Positions 17,065 to 25,211 of a DNA stretch of 64,000 nt are shown here, in pieces. Below the pieces are notes generated by a model that did no database searches, was not told the DNA's origin, and worked only from the letters and a program-made list of their open reading frames with translations. The translations under genes and the position numbers were made by a program. Every line of letters begins with the position of its first letter. Positions within the stretch are counted from its first letter, which is position 1. Location: the NCBI RefSeq assembly GCF_019145375.1, contig NZ_JAHSTX010000001.1:528501-592500 (forward strand), written 5' to 3'. Source of the DNA: Pseudomonas triticicola (GTDB taxonomy: Bacteria > Pseudomonadota > Gammaproteobacteria > Pseudomonadales > Pseudomonadaceae).

Positions 17065-18681
17065 TCAGAAGCGGCTGACGCCGAAGCTGTTGGGTTGCAG
17101 CGTGCGCATGTCGGCTTCGTGGCAGATATCCAGCAAGTAACCGAGCAGGGTGCGGGTGTCGCGCGGGTCGATCAGGCCGTCGTCCCACAGATTGGCGCTG
17201 CCGTACAGTGCGGTGGATTGGCTGTCGAGTTTCTGCGCGGTCATCTGTTCGAGCATGTCGAGCATTTTCGGATCAGGCTCGATGCCGTCCTTGAGCTGTT
17301 TGGCCTCAGTGACGATGCGCAGAACCTTGCCGGCCTGAGCGCCACCCATCACTGCCGTTCGGCTGTTGGGCCAGGCGAAGATGAAGCGCGGATCGAGCCC
17401 GCGCCCGCACATGGCGTAGTTGCCGGCGCCGTAGGAACCGCCGACGACGATGGTCAGTTTAGGCACCCGTGCGTTGGCCACCGCCTGGATCAGTTTCGAG
17501 CCGTGCTTGATCACGCCTTGCTGTTCCGATTCGGTGCCGACCATGAAACCCGTGGTGTTGTGGAAAAACAGCAGCGGCGTCTGGCTCTGGTCGCACAACT
17601 GGATGAACTGCGCCGCCTTGCTCGCACCTTGCGGGGTGATCGGTCCGTTGTTGCCAATGAAGCCGCAGGCGCGGCCCTGGATTTTCAACTGGCCGCAAAG
17701 GGTTTGCTGATCGAACTCGCCTTTGAATTCGAGAAAGTCCGATTCATCGGCAATCCGCGCGATGATTTCGCGCACATCGTAGGGCTTTTTTGCATCGTCC
17801 GGGATCAGCCCGAGCAGTTCGTCGATGGGGTAGAGCGGTTCTTTGAATTGCGGCTGCGGCAGCCACGGCAGCTGCTCGTTCCAGGGCAACATGCGCATGA
17901 TGTCGCGGACCTGGCGTATGCCGTCAGCGTCGTTTTCGGCGAGATATTCGGCAGTGCCGGCGACCTGCGCGTGCATCTCGGCGCCACCGAGTTCTTCATC
18001 GGTGGCCACTTCGCCGGTCGCCGCTTTGAGCAATGGCGGGCCGGCGAGAAACAGCTTGGCCTTGCCGCGCACCACCACCACGTAATCCGACAACCCCGGT
18101 TGATAGGCGCCGCCCGCCGTGGCCGAGCCGTGTACCACGGTGATCTGCGGCAAACCCATGGCTGACATGCGCGCCTGATTGGCGAAACTGCGCGCGCCTT
18201 CGACAAAAATCTCCGCCGCGTAGTTGAGATTGGCGCCGCCGCTTTCGGCGAGGGTGATCATCGGCAGTTTGTTTTCCCGCGCGATCTGTTGCAGGCGCAG
18301 AGACTTTTTCAGGCCGCTCGGCGAGATCGTGCCGCCCTTGATCGCGCTGTTGTTGGCGACCACCATCGCGCGGATGCCGCAGACATAACCGATGCCGGCA
18401 ATCAGCCCGCCACCGGCCGAACTGCCGTCCTTGTCGTCATGCAATTTGTAGCCGGCGAGGCTGGCCAGTTCGAGGAACGGCGCGCCGGGGTCGAGCAAAA
18501 GGTTCAGGCGCTCGCGGGGCAACAGTTGCCCGCGTTTGCTGAATTTGTCTTTGGCTTCGGCGGCCTTGTTCAGCAGGTTCTGTTCGAGCTGCTGCACCTG
18601 CTCGATGGCGGCGAGCATGGCCGCGCGGTTGCGCGCGAACGCTTCGCTGTGCGGATCGAGTTGCGACTGAATCTGCGCCAT
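17065..18681 (-). CDS. atuC: Geranyl-CoA carboxylase beta (carboxyltransferase) subunit AtuC
   Basis: A 538-residue carboxyltransferase with two crotonase-like halves. The N half has the oxyanion stretch GGGLIAGIGYVCG near residue 90 and VVHGSATAGGAYQPGLSDY near residue 183. The C half has RACGFIGNNGPITPQGASKA near residue 335 and VVGGSYGAGNYAMCGRG near residue 415. It transfers CO2 from biotinylated AtuF to geranyl-CoA. The LiuB methylcrotonyl subunit is the close paralogue; a comparison of the acyl-pocket residues would settle specificity. It starts only 3 bases after atuB ends. Confidence 0.88.
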   Translation of the reverse strand: MAQIQSQLDPHSEAFARNRAAMLAAIEQVQQLEQNLLNKAAEAKDKFSKRGQLLPRERLNLLLDPGAPFLELASLAGYKLHDDKDGSSAGGGLIAGIGYVCGIRAMVVANNSAIKGGTISPSGLKKSLRLQQIARENKLPMITLAESGGANLNYAAEIFVEGARSFANQARMSAMGLPQITVVHGSATAGGAYQPGLSDYVVVVRGKAKLFLAGPPLLKAATGEVATDEELGGAEMHAQVAGTAEYLAENDADGIRQVRDIMRMLPWNEQLPWLPQPQFKEPLYPIDELLGLIPDDAKKPYDVREIIARIADESDFLEFKGEFDQQTLCGQLKIQGRACGFIGNNGPITPQGASKAAQFIQLCDQSQTPLLFFHNTTGFMVGTESEQQGVIKHGSKLIQAVANARVPKLTIVVGGSYGAGNYAMCGRGLDPRFIFAWPNSRTAVMGGAQAGKVLRIVTEAKQLKDGIEPDPKMLDMLEQMTAQKLDSQSTALYGSANLWDDGLIDPRDTRTLLGYLLDICHEADMRTLQPNSFGVSRF

Positions 18682-18684
18682 GGC

Positions 18685-19569
18685 TTATTCCTTGTCCTTG
18701 AGCACTTCGGGACGCAACACTTCTGGTAAATACGCGCGGTGGAAACCGTTGAACGATTCGCTGTGGCTCGCCTTGTGCAGCGGCCAGGCGCGACTGCCGA
18801 GGCTGGCGGCGCCGTCGATTTTCAATGTGGTGCCGCTGATGAACGCTGCCGCCGGGCTGAGCAGAAACACGATCGCCGCACTGACTTCCGATTCGGTGCC
18901 GATACGCTTGAGCGGCACATGCTCGCGCAGGGTCGGAATCACTGCTTTGAATGCGCCCTCGTAAGTGTCCATGCCGCTGGAGGCGATCCAGCCCGGCGCC
19001 ACCGCGTTGACCCGGACCCCGGCGTAACCCCACTCGAACGCAGCAGTCTTGGTGAAGTTGTCCATGCCTGAACGCGCGGCGCCCGAGTGGCCCATGCCGG
19101 GCATGCCGCCCCACATATCGGCAAGCATGTTGACGATGCTGCCGCCGTGTTTGCTCATCGACTGGTTGAACACTTCGCGGGCCATCAGAAAGCCGCCGAC
19201 CAGATTGGTCCGCAGCACGGTTTCAAAGCCCTTCTGATTGATCGAGGCCAAGGGCGACGGGTATTGGCCGCCGGCGTTGTTGACCAGGCCGTGGATCGGC
19301 CCGTGTTCGGCGATCAGCTCTTTGACCAGTGGCTTGACCGCTTCTTCATCGCGGATATCGCAGGCCTTCCAGTGCGCGCGGCCGCCGTCCTCGGCGATTT
19401 CGGCGGCGACTTTTTCCAGCTTTTCCGGCTTGCGCCCGACCAGCAGCACATTGGCGCCGAGGGCCGCCAGTTCATGGGCGGTGCAGCGACCGATGCCGCT
19501 GCCGCCACCGGTGACAATCAGGTTCTGGCCGCTGAACAGATCGGCGCGAAAAATCGACGCGTAAGCCAT
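18685..19569 (-). CDS. atuB: Short-chain dehydrogenase AtuB
   Basis: 294 residues from ATG 19569, which has GAGG nine bases upstream. The Rossmann motif is VTGGGSGIGRCTA (about residues 19-31) and the NNAGG loop is near residue 98. The usual YxxxK active site is replaced by HSGAAR (GHSGAARSGMDNF, near residue 163), as in dienoyl-CoA-reductase-like SDRs. In the P. aeruginosa pathway AtuB is thought to oxidise terpene alcohols or aldehydes; the missing tyrosine makes a CoA-ester reductase role also possible. It is tightly spaced between atuA and atuC. Confidence 0.85.
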   Translation of the reverse strand: MAYASIFRADLFSGQNLIVTGGGSGIGRCTAHELAALGANVLLVGRKPEKLEKVAAEIAEDGGRAHWKACDIRDEEAVKPLVKELIAEHGPIHGLVNNAGGQYPSPLASINQKGFETVLRTNLVGGFLMAREVFNQSMSKHGGSIVNMLADMWGGMPGMGHSGAARSGMDNFTKTAAFEWGYAGVRVNAVAPGWIASSGMDTYEGAFKAVIPTLREHVPLKRIGTESEVSAAIVFLLSPAAAFISGTTLKIDGAASLGSRAWPLHKASHSESFNGFHRAYLPEVLRPEVLKDKE

Positions 19570-19581
19570 GCACACCATCCT

Positions 19582-21366
19582 CTAGTCGAGCTGTTCGGCG
19601 ATGCTCTGCGGCACCGGGATCTGGATTTCCAATAGTTGCTGGGCGAAGGCTTTGCCATGCGGGTCGATGCGCAGACTGGCGACACCGCCACCGCCGAGGG
19701 CGTTTTCCAAAAGAAAGTTGAGGCTGTGGGTGCCGGGCAGATACCAGCGTTCGACACGCCCGAGAAGCGGATCGAGGACGTGGCGCATCCAGTCGACCAC
19801 CACCGAAGGGGTCAGCGCTTCGGCGATCCATGGCAGGTAATCGGGATGGCGCGGCATCACGCCGATATTGCTGTGGTTGCCCTTGTCGCCGGAGCGCGCC
19901 ACCGCCAGTTTCACCAGCGGCACACTGGCATCGGCGCGGCCTTGGGGTTTGGGTGGCTGATGGGCGAGCGGCAAATCTGCGCTGTCGAGGGCCACTGGGT
20001 CGGGTAGGGCGCAAGGATGACGTTCGCCTGCGATGTCGACTTGCAGGGCGCAGGCGCTTTTATCGACGAGGAACGAGAACAAGCGGATGACTGGGTACAC
20101 GGTCGGACGTCCGCCGACAATGCCGGTCAGACCGGGCGCCATACCGGTCGCGGCCTGGGCGATCTCTTTGGAAAACAGCACCAGCGCGCGTTTGTCAGGA
20201 TGGCGTACGGCGATTTTGATCACCACTTCACGGCTGTCGCGGCGCTGGCCGTGGGGGCCGTAGGTGGCTTCGCTGCCGAGCAGTTCGACATGGGTTTCGC
20301 TGTACGGCGCCCAGCCGCGCAGGCTGAACATCTCGGCGGTCTTGTCGATGATCGCCTGACTGACCCGCCGCGCCTTGTCCACCGCGTCGATGCCGGCCAT
20401 CAGGCAACTGGCGGTGCAGCGAAAACCGTCCGGGTACGTGGCGCTGACCTTGTATTTGTCGCTGGGCGGCAGGCCTTTGGCACCGTGCACCTGCACGACG
20501 TTTTTGCCTTGTTGCTGAAGTTTGACCTGAGTGAAATCGCAGATCACATCGGGTAACAGATAGGCCTGCGGATCGCCGATTTCGTAGAGCATCTGCTCGC
20601 CGACGGTCAGCGGCGTGACCAGGCCGCCGGAGCCTTCGGGTTTGCTGACGAGGAACTGGCCATCGGCGCTGACCTCGACGATCGGAAAACCGATGTGCTC
20701 GTAATCCGGCACCTCGCGCCAGTCGGTGAAATTACCGCCGGTGCACTGCGCGCCGCATTCGATGATGTGCCCGGCCAGCGCGGCATGGGCGAGTTTGTCG
20801 TAGTCATGCCACGACCAGCCAAATTCGTGGACCAGCGCCGCGCTGACTACGGCGCTGTCGACCACCCGGCCGGTGATGACAATGTCGGCACCCAGGCGCA
20901 ACGCTTCGACAATTCCCGGCGCGCCGAGGTAGGCGTTGGTCGACACGCACATGCGCGGAAGCGGCGCGCCGCTGAACATTTCGCGGATATCGGCGGGGTT
21001 TTTGAGCTGTCCTTGCAAGTCGTCGCCGAGCAACACGGCGATCTTCAGCTGGACCCCAGCCTGGTCACAGGCCGCTTGCAGGGCCGCCGCGCAAGCCTGC
21101 GGATTGACCCCGCCGGCATTGCTGATCACGCGGATGTTCTGTTCGGCCAGTTGCGTCAGCAGCGGCGCCAGCACTTCAACGAAGTCACCCGCGAACCCGG
21201 CCTGCGGGTCTTTCAGGCGCGCGCCGGCCATCAGCGACATGGTGATCTCGGCCAGATAATCGAACACCAGATAATCCAGGTTTCCGCCGGAGACAAGCTG
21301 GGCGGCAGCAGTGGAAGTGTCGCCCCAAAAAGCACTGGCGCAGCCGATTCGCACGGTGGTTGGCAT
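19582..21366 (-). CDS. atuA: Acyclic terpene utilisation protein AtuA (DUF1446)
   Basis: 594 residues from ATG 21366, with GGAGAT upstream. It begins PTTVRIGCASAFWGDTSTAAAQLV, the hallmark of DUF1446/AtuA, and includes GGVNPQACAAALQAACDQAG near residue 102 and VITGRVVDSAVVSAALVHEF near residue 170. A C-terminal extension has KLAVARSGDKGNHSNIGVMPR. The exact reaction is not established, but the gene is required for citronellol growth in P. aeruginosa. It is first in the operon and faces atuR across 184 bases that hold two operator copies. Confidence 0.92.
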   Translation of the reverse strand: MPTTVRIGCASAFWGDTSTAAAQLVSGGNLDYLVFDYLAEITMSLMAGARLKDPQAGFAGDFVEVLAPLLTQLAEQNIRVISNAGGVNPQACAAALQAACDQAGVQLKIAVLLGDDLQGQLKNPADIREMFSGAPLPRMCVSTNAYLGAPGIVEALRLGADIVITGRVVDSAVVSAALVHEFGWSWHDYDKLAHAALAGHIIECGAQCTGGNFTDWREVPDYEHIGFPIVEVSADGQFLVSKPEGSGGLVTPLTVGEQMLYEIGDPQAYLLPDVICDFTQVKLQQQGKNVVQVHGAKGLPPSDKYKVSATYPDGFRCTASCLMAGIDAVDKARRVSQAIIDKTAEMFSLRGWAPYSETHVELLGSEATYGPHGQRRDSREVVIKIAVRHPDKRALVLFSKEIAQAATGMAPGLTGIVGGRPTVYPVIRLFSFLVDKSACALQVDIAGERHPCALPDPVALDSADLPLAHQPPKPQGRADASVPLVKLAVARSGDKGNHSNIGVMPRHPDYLPWIAEALTPSVVVDWMRHVLDPLLGRVERWYLPGTHSLNFLLENALGGGGVASLRIDPHGKAFAQQLLEIQIPVPQSIAEQLD

Positions 21367-21411
21367 TTTTATCTCCGACTCAGGGACCTGCGACAGAAGT
21401 GTCTGGAGGCT

Positions 21412-21428
21412 ACCAAGCAAGCGCTTGG
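21412..21428. promoter_or_regulatory. Candidate AtuR operator, copy 1
   Basis: ACCAAGCAAGCGCTTGG lies 46 bases upstream of the atuA start. Its exact reverse complement recurs at 21457-21473. Published work on P. aeruginosa describes AtuR binding two inverted repeats in the atuA-atuR gap; this pair matches that arrangement. Confidence 0.8.
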
Positions 21429-21456
21429 TTTGTAAACAGGCGAAACATTCTTCTGC

Positions 21457-21473
21457 CCAAGCGCTTGCTTGGT
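21457..21473. promoter_or_regulatory. Candidate AtuR operator, copy 2 (mirror image)
   Basis: CCAAGCGCTTGCTTGGT is the exact reverse complement of copy 1. The copies are centred about 44 bp apart, four helical turns, so two dimers could lie on the same face of the DNA and block both atuA and atuR promoters. Confidence 0.8.
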
Positions 21474-21550
21474 GCCCGCGCGCGGCTTAAATTGCGCGCA
21501 ACCCTGCGGTTACAGGGGGCAACACACTGATCGACTGTAGGAGAGAACGG

Positions 21551-22174
21551 GTGGACGAGCAAAAAGCCCTGCGGGTCATGCGCGAACTGGTCGACCAAGG
21601 CCAGTTGACCGACCCGGACAGCGCCCGCGGCAAATTGCTGCAAGTGGCGGCTCACCTGTTTCGCAACAAAGGCTACGAGCGCACCACGGTGCGCGATCTG
21701 GCCAGCGCTGTGGGCATCCAGTCGGGCAGTATTTTTCATCACTTCAAAAGCAAGGATGAAATTCTCCGCGCGGTGATGGAGGAAACCATCCGCTACAACA
21801 CCGCGCTGATGCGCGCAGCCCTGGCCGAAGCCGGTGACGTGCGCGAGAAAGTGCTGGCGCTGATTCGCTGCGAATTGCAGTCGATCATGGGCGGCAGTGG
21901 CGAGGCGATGGCGGTGCTGGTGTACGAATGGCGCTCATTGTCCGAAGACGGCCAGGCTAAAGTCCTTGCTTTACGTGACGTTTATGAAGACATCTGGCTG
22001 CAGGTTCTGGGCGAGGCCAAGGACGCCGGCTATATTCGCGGCGACGTTTTTATTACCCGACGTTTCCTTACCGGCGCACTGTCCTGGACCACCACCTGGT
22101 TCCGTGCCGGCGGCAGTTTGAGCCTCGATCAGCTCGCCGATGAAGCGCTGATTCTGGTCCTCGAAGCGCGTTGA
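21551..22174 (+). CDS. atuR: TetR-family repressor AtuR
   Basis: 207 residues from a GTG at 21551 preceded by GGAGAG. The helix-turn-helix is typical of TetR: AAHLFRNKGYERTTVRDLASAVGIQSGSIFHHFKSKDEIL (about 36-75). The C-terminal ligand domain is of the FadR/AtuR type. It is divergent from atuA and predicted to repress the operon and itself until an acyl-CoA terpene intermediate binds. A short hairpin, TTGTCGG-ACCGG-CCGACAA at 22179-22197 without a T tract, lies just after the stop. Confidence 0.88.
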   Translation: MDEQKALRVMRELVDQGQLTDPDSARGKLLQVAAHLFRNKGYERTTVRDLASAVGIQSGSIFHHFKSKDEILRAVMEETIRYNTALMRAALAEAGDVREKVLALIRCELQSIMGGSGEAMAVLVYEWRSLSEDGQAKVLALRDVYEDIWLQVLGEAKDAGYIRGDVFITRRFLTGALSWTTTWFRAGGSLSLDQLADEALILVLEAR

Positions 22175-22267
22175 ACGGTTGTCGGACCGGCCGACAAACT
22201 GGCTAAGTCGGCGAAACCGCCTAGCTTGAATGCATTGATCGCTATTTTTTTCGGGGAGTGGGGTGTT

Positions 22268-23065
22268 TTGAAGTCTTCGCCAATTCGGACAGCCGCCGGG
22301 CTGATGCTCGCTGCGCTGGCTGCGTTATGGGTATTGCCCGCTCAGTCAGCGCAATTGGTCCGGGTCGGCGCCGCGCATTTCCCGCCCTACACGATTCGCC
22401 CGGAAAACGGCGCCGATACCGGCCTGTTGCCGCAATTGATCGAGGCGCTGAACCACTCGCAGAGCGACTATCAGTTCGTCCTGGTGCCAACCTCGATCCC
22501 GCGCCGCTTCGGTGATTTCAAGCAGGGCCGCATCGATATGGCGATCTTCGAGAACCCCGAGTGGGGCTGGAAGGACATTCCCCACGACGACGTCGACATG
22601 GGCCTGGAAGACGCCGAGATTTTCGTCGCGCAACGCGAAGACGGCCGCCAGCAAAACTACTTCTCGAGCCTGTCGGGCAAACGTCTGGCGCTGTTCAGCG
22701 GTTATCACTACGAATTCGCCGACTTCAACGCCGACCCGAAATACCTCGCGCACAACTACAACGCCACGCTGACCTATTCCCACGACAGCAACCTGCTGAT
22801 GGTCCTGCGCGGGCGCGCCGACATTGCCCTGGTGACCCGCTCCTATCTGTTCGATTACCTGCTGCGCAACGAGAAGGTCCGCGATGAACTGCTGGCGTCG
22901 CAGCGTACCGATCAGATCTATCACCATTACGCGATTCTGCGGCCAAACGCTCCGATCACCGGCGAAGCCTTCGGCAACCTGTTGCAGCGTTTGCGCGACA
23001 ACGGCGAATTGCTGAGGATTTTCGAGCCCTACAGGATTGCCGTGATGCCGGCGCCTCATCACTGA
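22268..23065 (+). CDS. Periplasmic amino-acid-type substrate-binding protein (SBP_bac_3)
   Basis: About 265 residues. A start at TTG 22268 gives a clean signal peptide LKSSPIRTAAGLMLAALAAL...AQSAQL; the longer ATG frame from 22226 puts FFGEWGVL in front and is less likely. The mature part begins VRVGAAHFPPYTIRP and has LLPQLIEAL and FKQGRIDMAIFENPEWGW, typical of family-3 binding proteins. No permease or ATPase genes are beside it, so it may be an orphan receptor for a transporter elsewhere or a sensor. The ligand is unknown. Confidence 0.8.
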   Translation: MKSSPIRTAAGLMLAALAALWVLPAQSAQLVRVGAAHFPPYTIRPENGADTGLLPQLIEALNHSQSDYQFVLVPTSIPRRFGDFKQGRIDMAIFENPEWGWKDIPHDDVDMGLEDAEIFVAQREDGRQQNYFSSLSGKRLALFSGYHYEFADFNADPKYLAHNYNATLTYSHDSNLLMVLRGRADIALVTRSYLFDYLLRNEKVRDELLASQRTDQIYHHYAILRPNAPITGEAFGNLLQRLRDNGELLRIFEPYRIAVMPAPHH

Positions 23066-23087
23066 AGCGCTAATTGCCTCTCGCGCT

Positions 23088-23111
23088 TAAATTTCCCCTC
23101 CCGGCTCACGT
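23088..23111 (+). promoter_or_regulatory. PvdS-dependent promoter (IS box) of the pvdYII-like gene
   Basis: TAAAT (23088-23092), exactly 16 bases, then CGT (23109-23111): a perfect match to the iron-starvation box. CGT ends 39 bases before the gene start. This ties the acetylase gene to the PvdS regulon. Confidence 0.85.
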
Positions 23112-23150
23112 CACTTCGTTGAACTGTCGACGATTACGTGAGCCTGACCC

Positions 23151-24164
23151 ATGTCCAATCTGAATGACCTGACTGCTCTGGCGTTGCCCTCGGGCAGTCA
23201 ATTGATCGCTGATGCTACCGAGAGCCGGCTGAGCCTGAGCCTGGACGGGCAACCGTTGATTCGTCTGCGCCTGGACCGCGAGGCCAATGGCCCGATCCAG
23301 CTTGATGAGCGTTTTGCCCTGCCGCACGGGCAAGCCTTGTGGGCCGCCTGTTATTGGCTGTTCGCCCGTGATCCGGCGTGCCAGCAATTGACCTGGCAAC
23401 TCGATCAGCCGCCGACCGAAGCCTTATTCAGTGGTTTGCTGATCAACACCGAAGTCGCCGGCGAGTATCGCTGCGAGCGCACGCTGTTCTGGCAATTGCC
23501 GCAGCCGTGGCTGGGCACTTCACTGACCGGCAGCTATCCGCAGCAAATGGTCATCAGCCAGGGCAAGCGCCATCCGTTGCGACCGGTGAAGCCGCGCGGT
23601 GAAGTCTATCGGCGTTTCGATGCACGGCTCGGCGCGTGGATTTCCTTGCGTACGCTGGAAATTGAAGAAGATCTGTCGCGCTTCAATCGCTGGCAGAACA
23701 GCCCGCGCGTGGCGAGTTTCTGGCAGGAGGAGGGCAGCCTTGAGCAGCATCGCGACTATCTCAACAAGCTCGATGCCGATCCGCACACGCTGACGCTGAT
23801 CGGCTGTTTTGATGATCAGCCATTCGCCTATTTCGAAGCCTACTGGGCCAAGGAAGATCGCATCGCGCCGTTCTACGATGCCGGCGATTACGACCGTGGC
23901 ATTCACATGCTGGTCGGCGAGGAAAGTCATCGCGGCCCGCACAAAGTGGCGAGCTGGTTATCGGCGCTGGTGCATTACCTGTTTCTCGATGATCCACGCA
24001 CCCAGCGCGTGGTCGCCGAGCCACGTGCCGACAACGCGAAGATGATCGGGCATATGCACAACCAGTGCTTTCACTGCGAGAAGGAATTCGATTTTCCGCA
24101 CAAGCGCGCGGCGCTGATGATTCTGGGGCGGGAGCGGTTTTTTGATCGGTGCCCATTGGCCTGA
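23151..24164 (+). CDS. pvdYII: IucB/PvdYII-like siderophore acetylase (GNAT fold)
   Basis: 337 residues. The C-terminal 190 residues match the IucB/AlcB acetylase type: FNRWQNSPRVASFWQEE, DYDRGIHMLVGEESHRGPH, HYLFLDDPRTQRVVAEPRADN and EFDFPHKRAALM. Such enzymes acetylate N-hydroxy-ornithine or -lysine on the way to hydroxamate siderophores. The N-terminal 140 residues form a second, poorly conserved half. A perfect IS box lies 39 bases upstream and pvdS converges 122 bases downstream, so a pyoverdine role is well supported; the name pvdYII rests on similarity plus context. Confidence 0.75.
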   Translation: MSNLNDLTALALPSGSQLIADATESRLSLSLDGQPLIRLRLDREANGPIQLDERFALPHGQALWAACYWLFARDPACQQLTWQLDQPPTEALFSGLLINTEVAGEYRCERTLFWQLPQPWLGTSLTGSYPQQMVISQGKRHPLRPVKPRGEVYRRFDARLGAWISLRTLEIEEDLSRFNRWQNSPRVASFWQEEGSLEQHRDYLNKLDADPHTLTLIGCFDDQPFAYFEAYWAKEDRIAPFYDAGDYDRGIHMLVGEESHRGPHKVASWLSALVHYLFLDDPRTQRVVAEPRADNAKMIGHMHNQCFHCEKEFDFPHKRAALMILGRERFFDRCPLA

Positions 24165-24188
24165 TATCGCATCAAGCAAAAGATCGTC

Positions 24189-24267
24189 CGATCGCGGCCC
24201 GAGCCTTCGGCAGCTCCTACAGAGGAATGCATTCTCATGTAGGAGCCGCCGAAGGCTGCGATCTTTT
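24189..24267. repeat. Inverted REP pair of a second family, possible terminator
   Basis: GAGCCTTCGGCAGCTCCTAC and its imperfect complement TGTAGGAGCCGCCGAAGGCT form a long stem-loop that ends in ATCTTTTTT. It belongs to a different REP class from the seven GTGGGAGCGAGC pairs. It lies between convergent pvdYII and pvdS and could terminate both. Confidence 0.8.
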
Positions 24268-24286
24268 TTGATCAGACGACGCGGTC

Positions 24287-24841
24287 TCAGCGACGCCCCG
24301 CAATCACCGCATCCCGCCGACTGCCCGAGACCTTGCGGCAGTGCACCAGCGCATCACGAATCATGAAGTTGACCAGGGTGGGTGATACGCCCAGTTCCTT
24401 GGCGATGTCTTTCTGCGGCACGCCGTGCAAGCGGTACATCTCGAAGGCATAACGGGTGCGGCTGGGCAGCTCAGTCAGCGCATCGGCGATGTGTTCGAGG
24501 GTCGAGAAGTTGATGTGCGAAGTTTCCGGCGAAGCGCCCTGAATCACCACGTTCAAGCCTTCCTCTTCCGGGCCTGAGTATTTCTGTTCGAGCGCCTGCT
24601 TGCGGTAGTGATCGATGGCGAGGTTGCGCACGATCTGGAACAGGTAGCTCAGCTGAGCCTTGATCGACGACGTGATCGGCGGCGCCGATTGCAGTCGGAA
24701 AAACGCATCCTGAACCACATCTTCGGCACGAGACCTGCAACCGGTAATGCGGGCTGCAATCTTGACCAGAATCAGTCGATTGTCGACGAATGCCTGAAGT
24801 AGCGGTGAATCGCACCTGCTTGTGGATACTTGTTCCGTCAT
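24287..24841 (-). CDS. pvdS: Iron-starvation ECF sigma factor PvdS
   Basis: 184 residues from ATG 24841, with AAGGTGA six bases upstream. Region 2 is CRSRAEDVVQDAFFRLQS...YLFQIVRNLAIDHYRK (about 37-80). Region 4 is IADALTELPSRTRYAFEMYRLHGVPQKDIAKELGVS (about 119-155). The sequence is almost identical to PvdS of P. aeruginosa as I recall it. It directs RNA polymerase to IS-box promoters of pyoverdine genes; four such boxes are in this window. A Fur box sits upstream, so it is made in low iron. Confidence 0.96.
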   Translation of the reverse strand: MTEQVSTSRCDSPLLQAFVDNRLILVKIAARITGCRSRAEDVVQDAFFRLQSAPPITSSIKAQLSYLFQIVRNLAIDHYRKQALEQKYSGPEEEGLNVVIQGASPETSHINFSTLEHIADALTELPSRTRYAFEMYRLHGVPQKDIAKELGVSPTLVNFMIRDALVHCRKVSGSRRDAVIAGRR

Positions 24842-24926
24842 GGAAATCACCTTGCTGCCAATAGGTTAGTGGGAGGGCCTCGGGGGACGGCGCCGTCCTA
24901 CACATCGAGCGACAAATTATGTTGAA

Positions 24927-24941
24927 TGATAATGATTGTCA
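24927..24941 (-). promoter_or_regulatory. Fur box of pvdS
   Basis: TGATAATGATTGTCA matches the 7-1-7 Fur consensus TGATAATGATTATCA at 14 of 15 positions, about 86 bases upstream of the pvdS start. Iron-loaded Fur is expected to repress pvdS here. Confidence 0.85.
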
Positions 24942-25035
24942 AATGAGAAAGAGAGGTATTGCTGTAAGGCGATGTGTTTTGCCAACTGCGACACGCCGCC
25001 GCACCCCAGCCCCGCTGGACGTCGCGCCTGCCGAC

Positions 25036-25059
25036 TAATTATTTCCCTACTCCATCCGT
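25036..25059 (+). promoter_or_regulatory. PvdS-dependent promoter (IS box variant) of pvdL
   Basis: TAATT (one mismatch to TAAAT), exactly 16 bases, then CGT at 25057-25059. It is the only such arrangement between pvdS and pvdL. Confidence 0.7.
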
Positions 25060-25211
25060 TCTCATTGGTGAATGGCCCGGGTGCAGATCCCCGGCCTCAG
25101 CGCATTCCGATGCCCAGCGTGGTCGGCACAGACCGCGCCCCGCACGCCTCTCGACAGGTGTGACGCAGCCACCCGATTCCACTTGCAAGCCGAATTCAGG
25201 CAGGAAACCTC

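Larger units (their letters stand above)
24842..25211. other. pvdS-pvdL divergent control region
   Basis: 370 non-coding bases. It holds the Fur box of pvdS (24927-24941) and the IS box of pvdL (25036-25059), leaving a 152-base leader before the pvdL start, which has an AGGAAA ribosome site. No small gene such as pvdG lies here. Confidence 0.7.
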
